This document shows, in pieces, positions 19,205-29,073 of a stretch of DNA of 64,000 nt. Each line of letters begins with the position of its first letter. Position 1 is the first letter of the stretch. The notes beneath the pieces were generated by a model. That model saw nothing but the letters and a program-made list of their open reading frames with translations, had not been told where the DNA came from and ran no database searches. This DNA comes from Burkholderia latens (GTDB lineage: Bacteria; Pseudomonadota; Gammaproteobacteria; Burkholderiales; Burkholderiaceae), in contig NZ_CABVPL010000005.1 in the NCBI RefSeq assembly GCF_902499045.1, forward strand, positions 124,001-188,000. Reading direction: 5' to 3'. The translations under genes and the position numbers were made by a program.

Positions 19205-20302
19205 ATGCAACACTTCAAGGCGGGAAGAAGGCAGGTGATCAAAACCCTCGGCTCGGCGCTCGCTGCATCCGCCCTCCCGATGCCGTTCATCAGTACTGCG
19301 AAAGCACAGTCCGGCAATTTTTCCGGCAAGACGCTGCGCCTGCTCACGTGGTCGGACGATACCGGCGCGGCCGCACTGCGCAACATCGCGGAAACCTTCA
19401 GCAAGCAGACGGGCGCGCGCGTGATCGCCGACCGCGCGGACGGCACGTCGGGGATGGTCGCGAAAGTGAAGGCCGCGGGCGAGCGGCCGACCTACGACGT
19501 GATCACGCTGGCCGGCGTCGGCGCGGCGGGGCTGGCCGATGCGGGCCTGCTCGCGAAACCCGATCTGAACCGCCTGCCGAACCTGAAGGACGTCGCGCCG
19601 CAATACCGCACGGGCGCGAACGGCTTCGGCATCGGCTACCTGCTGTGGTCGGACGGGCTGATCTACAACACCGCCACCGTGAAGAGCGCGCCGTCGAGCT
19701 ACGAGGCACTGTGGGATCCGAAGTATGCGGGCCGACTGTTCCTGCCGCCGCCGGAGTGGGCCGAAGCGGTCGACCTCGCGATCATCGCCGCGAAGCTGGC
19801 CGGCGGTTCGCAGCAGAACATCGATCCCGGCTTCCGGAAGCTCGCGCAGCTCAAGGATCGCGTGATGACGCTCGGGGAGAACCCGAACCAGGTCGCCGAC
19901 CTGTTCCGCACCGGCTCGCTCGACATCGGCGGCATCTATTCGCCCGCGTTCTTTCCGGACCAGATCCGCAAGCCCGACTACAAGATGGGCGTGACGTACG
20001 GGATGAAGGAAGGCTTCGCGACGCAACTGATGTTCACGGTGATCCCGAAGGCGCACCCGGGCGACCTCGACCTGATCCACGCATTCATCAACCATTCGCT
20101 CGACGCGGGCGTACAGGGCCGGATGGCGGCCGACGTGCTGAACGGCCCCGTAAACACGAAGGCCGTGATTCCCGCGGAAAGTCGCGCGTTCGTGCCGTCG
20201 CCGCAGCAGATCGCGGAGAAGGCCGTGCTGCACGACGACAAGGCGCTCGCCGCCGTCCAGCCCGCGTGGATCAAGCGTTATACGGGCCTGTTCTCGGCAT
20301 AA
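19205..20302 (+). CDS. PotD-like ABC transporter substrate-binding protein
   Basis: A 365-residue periplasmic binding protein of the spermidine/putrescine (PotD, type 1) group. The N-terminus has paired arginines before a hydrophobic stretch (GRRQVIKTLGSALAASALP), which could be a Tat-type signal, and cleavage is likely near AKAQS. The ATG at 19205 is preceded by CAGGAGACGGCC. Two similar permeases and an ATPase follow. A cationic ligand such as a polyamine or guanidino compound fits the family and the upstream decarboxylase/dehydrogenase pair, but cannot be proven here. Confidence 0.85.
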   Translation: MQHFKAGRRQVIKTLGSALAASALPMPFISTAKAQSGNFSGKTLRLLTWSDDTGAAALRNIAETFSKQTGARVIADRADGTSGMVAKVKAAGERPTYDVITLAGVGAAGLADAGLLAKPDLNRLPNLKDVAPQYRTGANGFGIGYLLWSDGLIYNTATVKSAPSSYEALWDPKYAGRLFLPPPEWAEAVDLAIIAAKLAGGSQQNIDPGFRKLAQLKDRVMTLGENPNQVADLFRTGSLDIGGIYSPAFFPDQIRKPDYKMGVTYGMKEGFATQLMFTVIPKAHPGDLDLIHAFINHSLDAGVQGRMAADVLNGPVNTKAVIPAESRAFVPSPQQIAEKAVLHDDKALAAVQPAWIKRYTGLFSA

Positions 20303-20306
20303 CGAC

Positions 20307-21230
20307 ATGGCCTCCCTGTCCTCCTCCCGCGACGCGGTGCCGGCCGCCGCATCGGCCGGTGCCGCCGGCGGCACCGAAGCCGCGCGGCCCGGCGTGCCGC
20401 CGTGGCTGCTGCTTGCGCCGATCCTCGCGTTCCTCGCGGTGCTCGCCGCCGCGACGCTCACGGTGCTGCGGATGAGCGTCGGCGTATCCGGCGACGAATG
20501 GCGGACCTTCACGCTGCAGAACTACGTCGACCTCGCGGACCCGTACTTCACGAAGTCGCTGTGGCTCACGCTGCGCCTCGCGTTCCAGAGCATGGTGTGC
20601 GCGGTGCTGCTCGCCATTCCCGTTGCGCTCGCGATGGCGCGCACCGAATCGCGGCTCGCGCGCCGGCTGATGCTCGCCGGCGTGCTGCTGCCGCTGCTCG
20701 TGAATCTGCTGCTGCAAGGCTATGGCTGGCTCGTGATGCTCGGCCCGGCCGGGCTGCTCAACCGCGCGCTGCTGGGCACCGGCGCGATCGAGCGGCCGCT
20801 GCAGTTGCTGTATCGCGAACACGGCGTGCTGCTGGGGCTGATCCAGACTGCGTTCCCGCTCGCGGTGCTGCCGCTGTCGAGCGCACTGCGCGCGGTGTCC
20901 CGCGCGTACGACGAAGCCGCGGCGACGCTCGGCGCGAGCCGCTGGCAAACGCTGCGGCATGTGACGCTGCCGCTTGCGATGCCCGGCCTCGTCTCCGGCG
21001 CGCTGCTCGTGTTCGCGTACAACGCCAGCGCATTCGCGGTGCCGCTGCTGCTCGGCGGCCGCCGCGTGCCGATGCTCGCGGTGCTCGTGCACGACCAGGT
21101 CGCACCGTTGCTCAACTGGCCCGCGGCATCGGCGTCGGGCATCGTGCTGATGGCAGCGACGCTCGTCGTGATGGCGGTTTCCCAGCGCCTCGTGCGCACC
21201 CTGCAACGTGCCGGCGAGGTGAGCCGATGA
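20307..21230 (+). CDS. PotB-like ABC transporter permease
   Basis: A 307-residue inner-membrane permease with about six transmembrane segments and the EAA motif (YDEAAATLGASRWQTLRHV near residue 200). It starts four bases after the binding-protein stop, and its own stop overlaps the next gene's ATG (ATGA). It pairs with the 21227 product. Confidence 0.87.
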   Translation: MASLSSSRDAVPAAASAGAAGGTEAARPGVPPWLLLAPILAFLAVLAAATLTVLRMSVGVSGDEWRTFTLQNYVDLADPYFTKSLWLTLRLAFQSMVCAVLLAIPVALAMARTESRLARRLMLAGVLLPLLVNLLLQGYGWLVMLGPAGLLNRALLGTGAIERPLQLLYREHGVLLGLIQTAFPLAVLPLSSALRAVSRAYDEAAATLGASRWQTLRHVTLPLAMPGLVSGALLVFAYNASAFAVPLLLGGRRVPMLAVLVHDQVAPLLNWPAASASGIVLMAATLVVMAVSQRLVRTLQRAGEVSR

Positions 21231-22069
21231 ATGCCCTGCTCCTGCGTGCTCCGCTGCCCGGCCGCCTCGGGCGCGCGACCGGTGTGCTCGCGGCGCTCGT
21301 GCTGTTCGGCGCCGCGCTTCCCATCCTCACGATGATCACGATGTCGTTCGGCGCGTCGGGCACGCTCGAATTCCCGCCGCGCGATTTCAGCCTGCACTGG
21401 TATCGCGCCGCATGGCAGACATTCGTGTCGTCCGATGCGGGCAGCCCGCAGTCGATGGGCGCCGCGTTGACGACGAGCCTCGTCGTCGCAGTCGCGACGA
21501 TGCTGATCGCGACCGCCGTGTCGGTACCGGCGGCCTACGCGCTGTCGCGCTGCCGCTTCCGCGGCAAGGCGCTCGTCGAGCAGCTCGTCGCGTTGCCGAT
21601 CGTCTATCCGCTCGTGATGCTCGGCCTCGCGCTGCTGATCGTGTTCAACGCGCTGCCGGTCGAACTCGGCATCGTGCGGCTCGTCGTCGCGCACGTGATC
21701 CTCACGCTGCCGTTCACCGTGAAGAACTGCGCGGCCTCGGTCGCATCGATCGGCCCGGACTTCGAGGAGGCCGCGTGCCTGATGGGCGCGAGCCCGCGCC
21801 GCGCGCTGGTCGACGTCGTGCTGCCGCTGATGCGGCCCGGCATTCTCGCCGGGATGCTGTTCGCGTTCATCGTGTCGTTCAACGAATTCACGGTGACGTT
21901 CTTCCTGTACAGCATCGACACGATGACGCTGCCGGTCTGGCTCTACAGCCGCACCGTGTCGTCACTCGATCCGACCGTGTTCTGCTTCGCCGTGTTCACG
22001 GTCGCGATCGACTTCGCGCTGATCTGGATGCTCGAAAAACTCGTCGGCGACAACGGCGTCGCCCTCTGA
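21227..22069 (+). CDS. PotC-like ABC transporter permease
   Basis: A 280-residue second permease of the PotDBCA-like system, with the EAA motif in FEEAACLMGASPRRALVDV and six hydrophobic segments. The ATG at 21227 overlaps the upstream stop. The ATPase gene follows after 39 bases. Confidence 0.87.
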   Translation: MNALLLRAPLPGRLGRATGVLAALVLFGAALPILTMITMSFGASGTLEFPPRDFSLHWYRAAWQTFVSSDAGSPQSMGAALTTSLVVAVATMLIATAVSVPAAYALSRCRFRGKALVEQLVALPIVYPLVMLGLALLIVFNALPVELGIVRLVVAHVILTLPFTVKNCAASVASIGPDFEEAACLMGASPRRALVDVVLPLMRPGILAGMLFAFIVSFNEFTVTFFLYSIDTMTLPVWLYSRTVSSLDPTVFCFAVFTVAIDFALIWMLEKLVGDNGVAL

Positions 22070-22108
22070 CGCGCGCACAGCCTCTCGTCGCCCGTGCAAG
22101 GAACCCTC

Positions 22109-23179
22109 ATGACCCAGCTCATCCTCCAGGACGTGACCAAACGCTTCCATCACGCGTATGCGGTCGATCATGTCGACCTGTCGGTGCCGGACGGCAAGCT
22201 CGTCTGCTTTCTCGGTCCGTCCGGCTGCGGCAAGACCACGCTGATGCGGATCATCGCCGGCCTCGAAACGCCGACTTCCGGCACGGTGACGTTCGCCGGC
22301 CGCGACCTCACGCACGTGCCCGCCAATCGGCGCGACTTTGGCATGGTGTTCCAGTCGCTCGCGCTGTTTCCGCACATGACCGTCGCGCAGAACGTCGCGT
22401 ACCCGCTGCGGCTGCGCAAGACGGCCAGGGCCGCGCAAGCGAAGCGCGTCGCCGAGCTGCTGGAGCTGATCCAGCTTCCGCACATGGCCGACCGGCTCGT
22501 CACGCAGTTGTCGGGCGGGCAACGCCAGCGCGTCGCGATTGCGCGCGCGATCGCGTCATCGCCCCGCCTGCTGCTGCTCGACGAACCGCTGTCGGCGCTG
22601 GACGCGAAGTTGCGCGAAGCGATGCAGATCGAGATCCGGCTGCTCCAGCAGCGGCTCGGCATCACGACGATCATGGTCACGCACGACCAGCGCGAAGCGA
22701 TGACGATGGCCGACGAGATCGTCGTGATGGAGCAGGGCCGGATCCAGCAGGTCGGCCGGCCGCTCGACATCTATCGCGATCCCGTCAACGAATTCGTCGC
22801 CGACTTCATCGGCCTCGGCAACATCCTGCCGGTCGTGCGCGACGGCGACGACGCGATCGTCCTGCCGGGCGGGCAGCGGCTCGCGATCCGGCGCGCAGCG
22901 GACGCGACACGCGCGCCCGACGCCGTGCGCCTGCTGATTCGTCCCGAGGATGTGTGCGTGCGTCCGGGCCCGCCGGCGGCCGCGCCGAACACGCTGCCCG
23001 GCACCATCACGTTCGTGCGCGACGTCGGCGCATCGATCGAGGCGACGATCGACTGCCGGGGCTTCACGCTGACGGCCGCGACGACGCCGCGCGAGACGCC
23101 GGACCTCCACGTCGGCATGCGGGTGCTCGCGGAATTGCCCGCCCATGCTTGCAAGCTCATCGCCGCCCGCGGCGCCTGA
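22109..23179 (+). CDS. PotA-like ABC transporter ATP-binding protein
   Basis: A 356-residue ATPase with Walker A GPSGCGKTT, signature LSGGQRQR, Walker B LLLLDEP and a C-terminal TOBE regulatory domain (from about residue 275), as in PotA/MalK proteins. AAGGAACCCTC precedes the ATG at 22109, and I prefer it over the open-frame start at 22094. It completes a four-gene importer operon. Confidence 0.88.
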   Translation: MTQLILQDVTKRFHHAYAVDHVDLSVPDGKLVCFLGPSGCGKTTLMRIIAGLETPTSGTVTFAGRDLTHVPANRRDFGMVFQSLALFPHMTVAQNVAYPLRLRKTARAAQAKRVAELLELIQLPHMADRLVTQLSGGQRQRVAIARAIASSPRLLLLDEPLSALDAKLREAMQIEIRLLQQRLGITTIMVTHDQREAMTMADEIVVMEQGRIQQVGRPLDIYRDPVNEFVADFIGLGNILPVVRDGDDAIVLPGGQRLAIRRAADATRAPDAVRLLIRPEDVCVRPGPPAAAPNTLPGTITFVRDVGASIEATIDCRGFTLTAATTPRETPDLHVGMRVLAELPAHACKLIAARGA

Positions 23180-23219
23180 TCTCCGTTCCCTTTCTCCAGC
23201 GCAACAACGAGGACTCACC

Positions 23220-24038
23220 ATGAACGCAACGATTCACGCAACCCGCCGCATGCAACACCTTCTCGCCCGTACCGTCCTGCTCTGCGCCGGCGCGGCCGGC
23301 GTTGCCGGCTTCGCGCCGCTCGCGCACGCCGACGCGCTGGACACGATCGCGAAATCGGGCGTCGTGCGCGTCGGCGTATTCGAGGACTATCCGCCGTTCG
23401 GCTCGATCGGGCCCGACATGAAGCCGCAAGGCTACGACATCGACATGGCGAACCTGATCGGCCGGGCGCTCAATGCGAAGGTCGAACTCGTGCAGGTCAC
23501 CGGCGACAACCGGATGGCGTATCTCGCCGACCACAAGACCGACATGCTGCTGTCGGTCGGGCAGACGCCGGAGCGCGCGAAGGTGATCGACTTCTCGAAC
23601 GCGTATGCGCCCTACTACCTCGCGGTGTTCGGCCCGAAATCGCTGCCCGTGAAGGGCAATGCCGATCTCGCCGGCAAATCCGTCGCGGTCGCGCGCGGCA
23701 CGCTCGAGGACCTCAGCGTCAGCAAGATCGCGCCGCCGAGCGCGACGATCAAGCGCTTCGACGATCCGAACGGCGCGATCGCGGCGTTCCTGTCGGGACA
23801 GGCGCAACTGCTGGTGGTCGGCAACGACGTCGGCGCGACGATCATCGCGCGGCACCCGTCGATCGATCCCGAGCAGAAGTTCTCGTTGTTCAGCTCGCCC
23901 GATCACGTCGGCCTGAACAAGAACGAACCGCGGCTGATGCAGAAGGTCAACGACGCGATCGCCGCCGCGAAGAAGAACGGCACGCTGAACACGTTGTCGC
24001 AGAAGTGGCTGCACGCGGCACTGCCGGCCGACCTGTGA
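23220..24038 (+). CDS. Amino-acid ABC transporter substrate-binding protein
   Basis: A 272-residue type 3 solute-binding protein. It has a signal peptide ending near AHADA, then DTIAKSGVVRVGVFEDYPPF and the family pattern GYDIDMANLIGRAL. The ATG at 23220 directly follows an ACGAGGACTCACC leader. It heads a second, complete importer (two permeases, one ATPase) placed after the PotDBCA-like set in the same orientation. The ligand is unknown; an amino acid related to the upstream decarboxylase pathway is a reasonable guess. Confidence 0.86.
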   Translation: MNATIHATRRMQHLLARTVLLCAGAAGVAGFAPLAHADALDTIAKSGVVRVGVFEDYPPFGSIGPDMKPQGYDIDMANLIGRALNAKVELVQVTGDNRMAYLADHKTDMLLSVGQTPERAKVIDFSNAYAPYYLAVFGPKSLPVKGNADLAGKSVAVARGTLEDLSVSKIAPPSATIKRFDDPNGAIAAFLSGQAQLLVVGNDVGATIIARHPSIDPEQKFSLFSSPDHVGLNKNEPRLMQKVNDAIAAAKKNGTLNTLSQKWLHAALPADL

Positions 24039-24081
24039 TGCGCAGCGCCGCCGCCCCGCACTCACGACGAAAGGCATCGCG

Positions 24082-24846
24082 ATGACCTACGTGTTCGACT
24101 TCAGCGATTTCGGCCTGTACGCCGGCATGCTCGCGCGCGGAATCGGCGTGACGCTCGGCCTCACCGCCGCGGCGACCGCGCTGGGCGGCCTGATCGGCAC
24201 CGCCGGCGCATGGACCGCCCTCGCGGGCCCGCGGTGGGCGCGCACGCTCGTCGCGTCCTACGTCGAGCTGATCCGCAATACACCGTTCCTGGTCCAGCTG
24301 TTCTTCATCTTCTTCGGGCTGCCCGGTGTCGGCGTACACATCGACGAGGCGCAAGCGGCCGTGCTGGCGATGACGGTCAACCTGGGCGCGTATGCGGTCG
24401 AGATCCTGCGCGCCGGCATCGAATCGGTGCCGCACGGGCAAGTGCAGGCCGCGCGGGCGCTCGGGCTGCACGGCCGGCAGGTGTTCGGTCACGTCGTGCT
24501 GCCGCAAGCGCTCGCGAACGTGTATCCCGCGCTGCTGGGGCAGGTACTGATCGTGATGCTCGGTTCGGCGGTCGTGTCACAGATCTCGGTGCCCGACTTG
24601 ACCTACGCGGCGAACTTCATCCAGTCGCGCAATTTCCGGGCGTTCGAGATCTACATCGTCGTGACCGCGATCTACCTGTTGCTGTCGATCGCGCTGCGCA
24701 TGCTGCTCAATCGCGTCGGCCGGCGGTTGTTCCGGGGCCGCGCGCCGCACGGCGCGGCTGCCGCGCCGCGACGCACCCGGGCCGCCCGCCTCGCATGGCG
24801 CGCCCGCTCGCCCGAAACCCGCCTGCCGACGGAGCATGCACGATGA
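24082..24846 (+). CDS. Amino-acid ABC transporter permease
   Basis: A 254-residue HisM/GltJ-type permease with the EAA motif in GQVQAARALGLHGRQVFGHVVLP, five hydrophobic segments, and an Arg/Ala-rich C-terminal tail. Its stop overlaps the ATG of the second permease at 24843. Confidence 0.87.
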   Translation: MTYVFDFSDFGLYAGMLARGIGVTLGLTAAATALGGLIGTAGAWTALAGPRWARTLVASYVELIRNTPFLVQLFFIFFGLPGVGVHIDEAQAAVLAMTVNLGAYAVEILRAGIESVPHGQVQAARALGLHGRQVFGHVVLPQALANVYPALLGQVLIVMLGSAVVSQISVPDLTYAANFIQSRNFRAFEIYIVVTAIYLLLSIALRMLLNRVGRRLFRGRAPHGAAAAPRRTRAARLAWRARSPETRLPTEHAR

Positions 24847-25499
24847 TCGAATTCACCTTCCAGGACATCGCATGGAACCTGCTGCTGGCCGCACGCTGGA
24901 CGGTGCTGCTGTCGCTGATCACGTTCGCCGGCGGCGGCGTCGCCGGTTTCGTGCTGCTCGCGCTGCGCATCTCGCCCGTACCGGCGCTGCGCCGCTTCGT
25001 GATCCTGTACGTCGAAGTGTTTCAGGGCACACCGTTGCTGATGCAACTGTTCCTCGGCTTCTTCGGATTGCCGCTCGTCGGGATCGACGTGACGCCGTGG
25101 GTGGCGGCGTCGGTCGTGCTGACACTGAACGCCAGCGCGTATCTGGCCGACATCTGGCGCGGCTGCGTCGACGCGGTGCCGCGCGGCCAGTGGCACGCGG
25201 CGGCCAGTCTCGGCATGACGTGGACGCGACGGCTGCGCTACGTGGTGTGGCCGCAGGCGTGGAAGATCGCGCTGCCGCCGACCGTCGGGTTCCTCGTGCA
25301 GGCGGTGAAGAGCACCGCGCTCACGTCGATCATCGGGCTGACCGAACTGACGAAGACCGGCAACATCATCACCGATGCGGTATTCAAGCCGTTTCCGATC
25401 TACGCGATGGTCGCGCTGCTCTACTTCGCAATGTGCTTCCCGCTGACGTGGTACGCCCGTGCGCTCGAACGTCGCTACCGCGTCGCGAAGGCGCGCTGA
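24843..25499 (+). CDS. Amino-acid ABC transporter permease
   Basis: A 218-residue partner permease with the EAA motif ([19 protein letters not shown]) and the usual five segments. It is translationally coupled to 24082 through an ATGA overlap. Confidence 0.87.
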   Translation: MIEFTFQDIAWNLLLAARWTVLLSLITFAGGGVAGFVLLALRISPVPALRRFVILYVEVFQGTPLLMQLFLGFFGLPLVGIDVTPWVAASVVLTLNASAYLADIWRGCVDAVPRGQWHAAASLGMTWTRRLRYVVWPQAWKIALPPTVGFLVQAVKSTALTSIIGLTELTKTGNIITDAVFKPFPIYAMVALLYFAMCFPLTWYARALERRYRVAKAR

Positions 25500-25539
25500 A
25501 CCGGCGCCGCGCGCGCCTCATTCCGATGCAGGTACTTTC

Positions 25540-26265
25540 ATGATTTCCATCAGCAACCTTTCGAAGTGGTACGGCCAGTTTCAGGTCCTCACCGATTGCA
25601 CGACCGAGGTCAAGAAGGGTGAAGTGGTCGTCGTGTGCGGTCCGTCGGGCTCGGGCAAGTCGACGCTGATCAAGACCGTGAACGGCCTCGAGCCGTTCCA
25701 GCAGGGCGAGATCCTCGTGAACGGCCAGTCGGTCGGCGACAAGAAGACGAACCTGTCGAAGCTGCGCTCGAAGGTCGGGATGGTGTTCCAGCATTTCGAG
25801 CTGTTCCCGCACCTGTCGATCACCGAGAACCTGACGCTCGCGCAGATCAAGGTGCTCCGCCGCGGCAAGGACGAAGCGGCCGACAAGGGGCTGAAGCTGC
25901 TCGATCGCGTCGGCCTGAAGGCGCATGCGCACAAGTTTCCGGGCCAGCTGTCGGGCGGCCAGCAGCAGCGCGTCGCGATCGCGCGCGCGCTGTCGATGGA
26001 CCCGATCGCGATGCTGTTCGACGAACCGACGTCGGCGCTCGATCCGGAGATGATCAACGAGGTGCTCGACGTGATGGTCGAGCTCGCGCAGGAAGGGATG
26101 ACGATGATGGTCGTCACGCACGAAATGGGCTTCGCGAAGAAGGTCGCCCATCGCGTGATCTTCATGGACAAGGGCGCGATCGTCGAGGACGACCGCAAGG
26201 ACGATTTCTTCTCGAATCCGAAATCGGATCGCGCGAAGGACTTCCTCGCGAAAATCCTGCATTGA
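25540..26265 (+). CDS. Amino-acid ABC transporter ATP-binding protein (GltL/GlnQ-like)
   Basis: A 241-residue ATPase with Walker [10 protein letters not shown], signature LSGGQQQR, Walker B AMLFDEP and switch VVTHEMGFA. Its length is typical of GltL. Translation probably begins at the ATG at 25540, where family homology starts ([16 protein letters not shown]). It is the last gene of the importer; a LysR gene follows 40 bases later on the same strand. Confidence 0.9.
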   Translation: MISISNLSKWYGQFQVLTDCTTEVKKGEVVVVCGPSGSGKSTLIKTVNGLEPFQQGEILVNGQSVGDKKTNLSKLRSKVGMVFQHFELFPHLSITENLTLAQIKVLRRGKDEAADKGLKLLDRVGLKAHAHKFPGQLSGGQQQRVAIARALSMDPIAMLFDEPTSALDPEMINEVLDVMVELAQEGMTMMVVTHEMGFAKKVAHRVIFMDKGAIVEDDRKDDFFSNPKSDRAKDFLAKILH

Positions 26266-26305
26266 GCGATGTTGCATCGCCGCCCGTGGCTCGCCGGCTC
26301 TCAAG

Positions 26306-27232
26306 ATGAAACGACTTCCTTCCCTCAATGCGCTGCAGGTATTCGACGTCGTCGCACGCCACGGCAGCTTCACGCGCGCGGCCGCGCACCTGTGCCTGAC
26401 GCAGGGCGCGGTGAGCCGGCAAATCCTCGCGCTCGAAAGCTTCTATCAGTTTCCGCTGTTCAAGCGTACGCCCAAAGGGCTGTTGCTGACGGCCGAAGGC
26501 GAGCTGCTGTTGCCGACGGTGCGCGAAAGCTTCGCGCGCATCGAGGAGGTATCGATGCGCCTGTCGCGCAGGCGCACCGAGCTTGCGCTGAAGGTGCCGA
26601 CCTGCATGATGCAGTGGATGCTGCCGCGGATCATGCGTTTCCAGGTCGAACATCCCGAGCTGCAGGTGCAGATCACGACCACGTGGGACCATCACGTCGA
26701 TTTCCGCGTCGAACCGTTCGATGCCGCGGTGATCTATGCCGACGGGGCGGGCGCCGACATGCACGCGATTGCGTTGTTCGAAGAGCGGCTCACCCCGGTC
26801 TGCGCGCCGAGCCTGCTCGAGCGCCAGCCGCTCGCGAGCATCGACGAGCTGGCAGGCCATACGTTGCTGCATCCGACTCGCGATCATCGGGACTGGAAGC
26901 GCTGGCTCGACCAGGCGGGCGCGACGCGCGTCGATTCGACTCGCGGCCTGAGCTTCGAAACGCTCGACCTCGCGACCCGCGCGGCGATCGACGGATACGG
27001 CATCGCGATCGGCGACAGGACGCTGGTGGACGAAAGCGTGGCCGCGCAGCGGCTCGTGATGCCGTTCGATCTGTCGTTGCCGACGGGAATGGGCTATTAC
27101 TTCGTGTATCCAGGCGGCATTGAACAGCCGCACAAGATCCAGCTGTTCGGCGACTGGATCGCGGACCAACGCAGGTGGGATTGCGTCACGCCGCCAGCCA
27201 TGCCGGCGCGGGTGCCGGAACATCCGGATTGA
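26306..27232 (+). CDS. LysR-family regulator, GcvA-like
   Basis: A 308-residue LTTR. The helix-turn-helix occupies residues 7-65 (FTRAAAHLCLTQGAVSRQI) and the effector domain follows. The overall pattern is GcvA/AmpR-like (NALQVFDVVARHGSF). Adjacent and co-oriented with the amino-acid transporter genes, it may control them. The 3' end overlaps the convergent LysR gene at 27186 by 47 bases. Confidence 0.88.
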   Translation: MKRLPSLNALQVFDVVARHGSFTRAAAHLCLTQGAVSRQILALESFYQFPLFKRTPKGLLLTAEGELLLPTVRESFARIEEVSMRLSRRRTELALKVPTCMMQWMLPRIMRFQVEHPELQVQITTTWDHHVDFRVEPFDAAVIYADGAGADMHAIALFEERLTPVCAPSLLERQPLASIDELAGHTLLHPTRDHRDWKRWLDQAGATRVDSTRGLSFETLDLATRAAIDGYGIAIGDRTLVDESVAAQRLVMPFDLSLPTGMGYYFVYPGGIEQPHKIQLFGDWIADQRRWDCVTPPAMPARVPEHPD

Positions 27233-28223
27233 ACCGCGTCATGCAGTCCAGGTCGAGCGCACGGATCTGCTCGGTCATGAAGTCGATGAAGAGCCGGATT
27301 CGCGCAGGCAGGTGTTGCCGGCTCAGATAGCAGATGTAGTGGCCTCGATCCTCCGGCGCATGCCGTGCGAGCCCGACGACGAGCGCGTTCGACGCGAGGT
27401 GGTCGCGGATCTGGTAGCCCGCCATCTGTGCGATGCCCGCTCCATTCAACACCGCGTGCAACACCAGGTCGGGGTCGTTGAACGTGAACCGCGACGTCGG
27501 CAGATACTTCTGCACGCGGCCGTCGACGTTGAACTCCCATTCGAATATCCGGCCGCTCGCGAAGCGGAAATTGATGCACGCGTGCCGGTCGAGATCGGCC
27601 AGGCTTTGCGGAAGGCCATGCGCCGCGACATACGACGGCGCGGCGCACAGCGCCATCTGCATCGGAATCAGCCGCCGGGCGATGATGCTCGAGTCGTCGA
27701 TCCGTCCGTTTCGAAACGACACGTCGATCCGCTCCGACACGAGGTCGACCGGCCGATCGTCGAGCAGCAGATCGATGTCGATGTCCGGGTATGCATCGGC
27801 AAATTTCTCGAGCAGCGGCGCGACGATTTTCCTGCCGAATCCCGCGGCCGAGCTGATGCGGATGAGGCCGCGCGGCGGCCCCTGCCGCAGCTCCAGCATG
27901 TCGTTCATCGCTTCGACGATCCGCGCGACGCCCTGGTTGCAGTTCTCGAAGAAGCGCCGGCCCTCGCACGTCAGTTCCGTCGTGCGCGTGGTTCGCTGGA
28001 ACAGCCGCGTGCTCAGCTGCGCCTCCAGCTTCTGAACGTTGCGGCTCACTGCAGGCCGCCCGACGCCGAGCCGTTCAGCGGCCTTGGTGAAACTCCCCTC
28101 GGTCGCGACCGCCACGAAAGCGAGGATGCCTGCGTAGCTCGCACCGAAGCTCGCCGACAACGCATCGGCGCGGCCGGCCAGGTCGCGACGGACGCCGTAC
28201 TCCGATGGTTCCGAATGATCCAT
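27186..28223 (-). CDS. LysR-family transcriptional regulator
   Basis: A 345-residue LTTR of the CrgA/DsdC-like group. The N-terminal extension is about 30 residues longer than usual before the HTH (GSFTKAAERLGVGRPAVSRN), followed by a substrate-binding domain. The start is set at the ATG at 28223 because upstream residues are compositionally random. Its C-terminal codons overlap the opposite LysR gene. Its target is unclear; the NAD(P)-binding protein gene upstream on the same strand (106 bases away) is a candidate. Confidence 0.85.
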   Translation of the reverse strand: MDHSEPSEYGVRRDLAGRADALSASFGASYAGILAFVAVATEGSFTKAAERLGVGRPAVSRNVQKLEAQLSTRLFQRTTRTTELTCEGRRFFENCNQGVARIVEAMNDMLELRQGPPRGLIRISSAAGFGRKIVAPLLEKFADAYPDIDIDLLLDDRPVDLVSERIDVSFRNGRIDDSSIIARRLIPMQMALCAAPSYVAAHGLPQSLADLDRHACINFRFASGRIFEWEFNVDGRVQKYLPTSRFTFNDPDLVLHAVLNGAGIAQMAGYQIRDHLASNALVVGLARHAPEDRGHYICYLSRQHLPARIRLFIDFMTEQIRALDLDCMTRFNPDVPAPAPAWLAA

Positions 28224-28329
28224 TTCCGCTGCCCCCAACGCATTTCGACCGTGACGAATCACGCTTGCCCGAGCCCGGCCCGGTCGGCCCGCACGCGCGA
28301 ACCGCGCCGCGTGCGCGTGCGGGCCCGCT

Positions 28330-29073
28330 TCAGCTTCGCGCGAGCCACTCGTCGAGACCGATGCGGCCGAGCCGCGCCGCCCCGAGCGGCACCAGCGACG
28401 TTTCCTCGACGCGGCCGCCGTAGTAGCGTGCATCGCGATCGGTAACGACCGCACGCGTATCGCCGACCGACTTCAGATAGCGCGCGACGATCTCCGCGAA
28501 CGGCGCGCGATCCGGGCCGGCGATCTCGACCGTGCCGTTGTGCGGCCCGGCGAGCGCAATCTGCGCGACGAGCGCCGACACGTCTTCCGCCGCAATCGGC
28601 TGAAACAGGCCGTCGCCGATGCGCACGGTGCCGTCGGCCGTGCCGGCATCCGCGATGCCGCCGATGAACTCCATGAACTGCGTCGCGCGCACGATCGTGT
28701 ACGGCACGCCCGCCGCTTCGATCGCCTGCTCCTGCGCGACCTTCGCGAGGAAATAGCCGTTTTCCGGCATCCGGTCGCAGCCGACGATCGACAGTGCAAC
28801 ATGATGGCGCACGCCCGCGGCAACCTCGGCCTTGCCGAGATTGCGGGCCGACGTGCGGAAGAAGTCGAGGACCGCCTGCGGCTCCCATGACGGCGCATTC
28901 GCGACGTCGACGACGACGTCCGCGTCCGTCAATGCGTCGGTCAGCCCTTCGCCCGTGATGGTATTGACGCCGGTGCGCGGTGACGCGGCGAGCGCCTGAT
29001 GGCCGGCTTCGCCGAGCAGCGTGACGACACGCGAGCCGATGAGGCCCGAACCGCCGATGACAACGATCTTCAT
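28330..29073 (-). CDS. NAD(P)-binding SDR/NmrA-like oxidoreductase
   Basis: A 247-residue atypical short-chain dehydrogenase with the N-terminal nucleotide motif MKIVVIGGSGLIGSRV and no YxxxK active site, as in NAD(P)H-binding NmrA/HSCARG-type proteins. The ATG at 29073 is where homology starts. It is divergent from the MocR/PdxR-type regulator at 29279, the standard arrangement for a regulator and its target. Substrate unknown. Confidence 0.82.
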   Translation of the reverse strand: MKIVVIGGSGLIGSRVVTLLGEAGHQALAASPRTGVNTITGEGLTDALTDADVVVDVANAPSWEPQAVLDFFRTSARNLGKAEVAAGVRHHVALSIVGCDRMPENGYFLAKVAQEQAIEAAGVPYTIVRATQFMEFIGGIADAGTADGTVRIGDGLFQPIAAEDVSALVAQIALAGPHNGTVEIAGPDRAPFAEIVARYLKSVGDTRAVVTDRDARYYGGRVEETSLVPLGAARLGRIGLDEWLARS

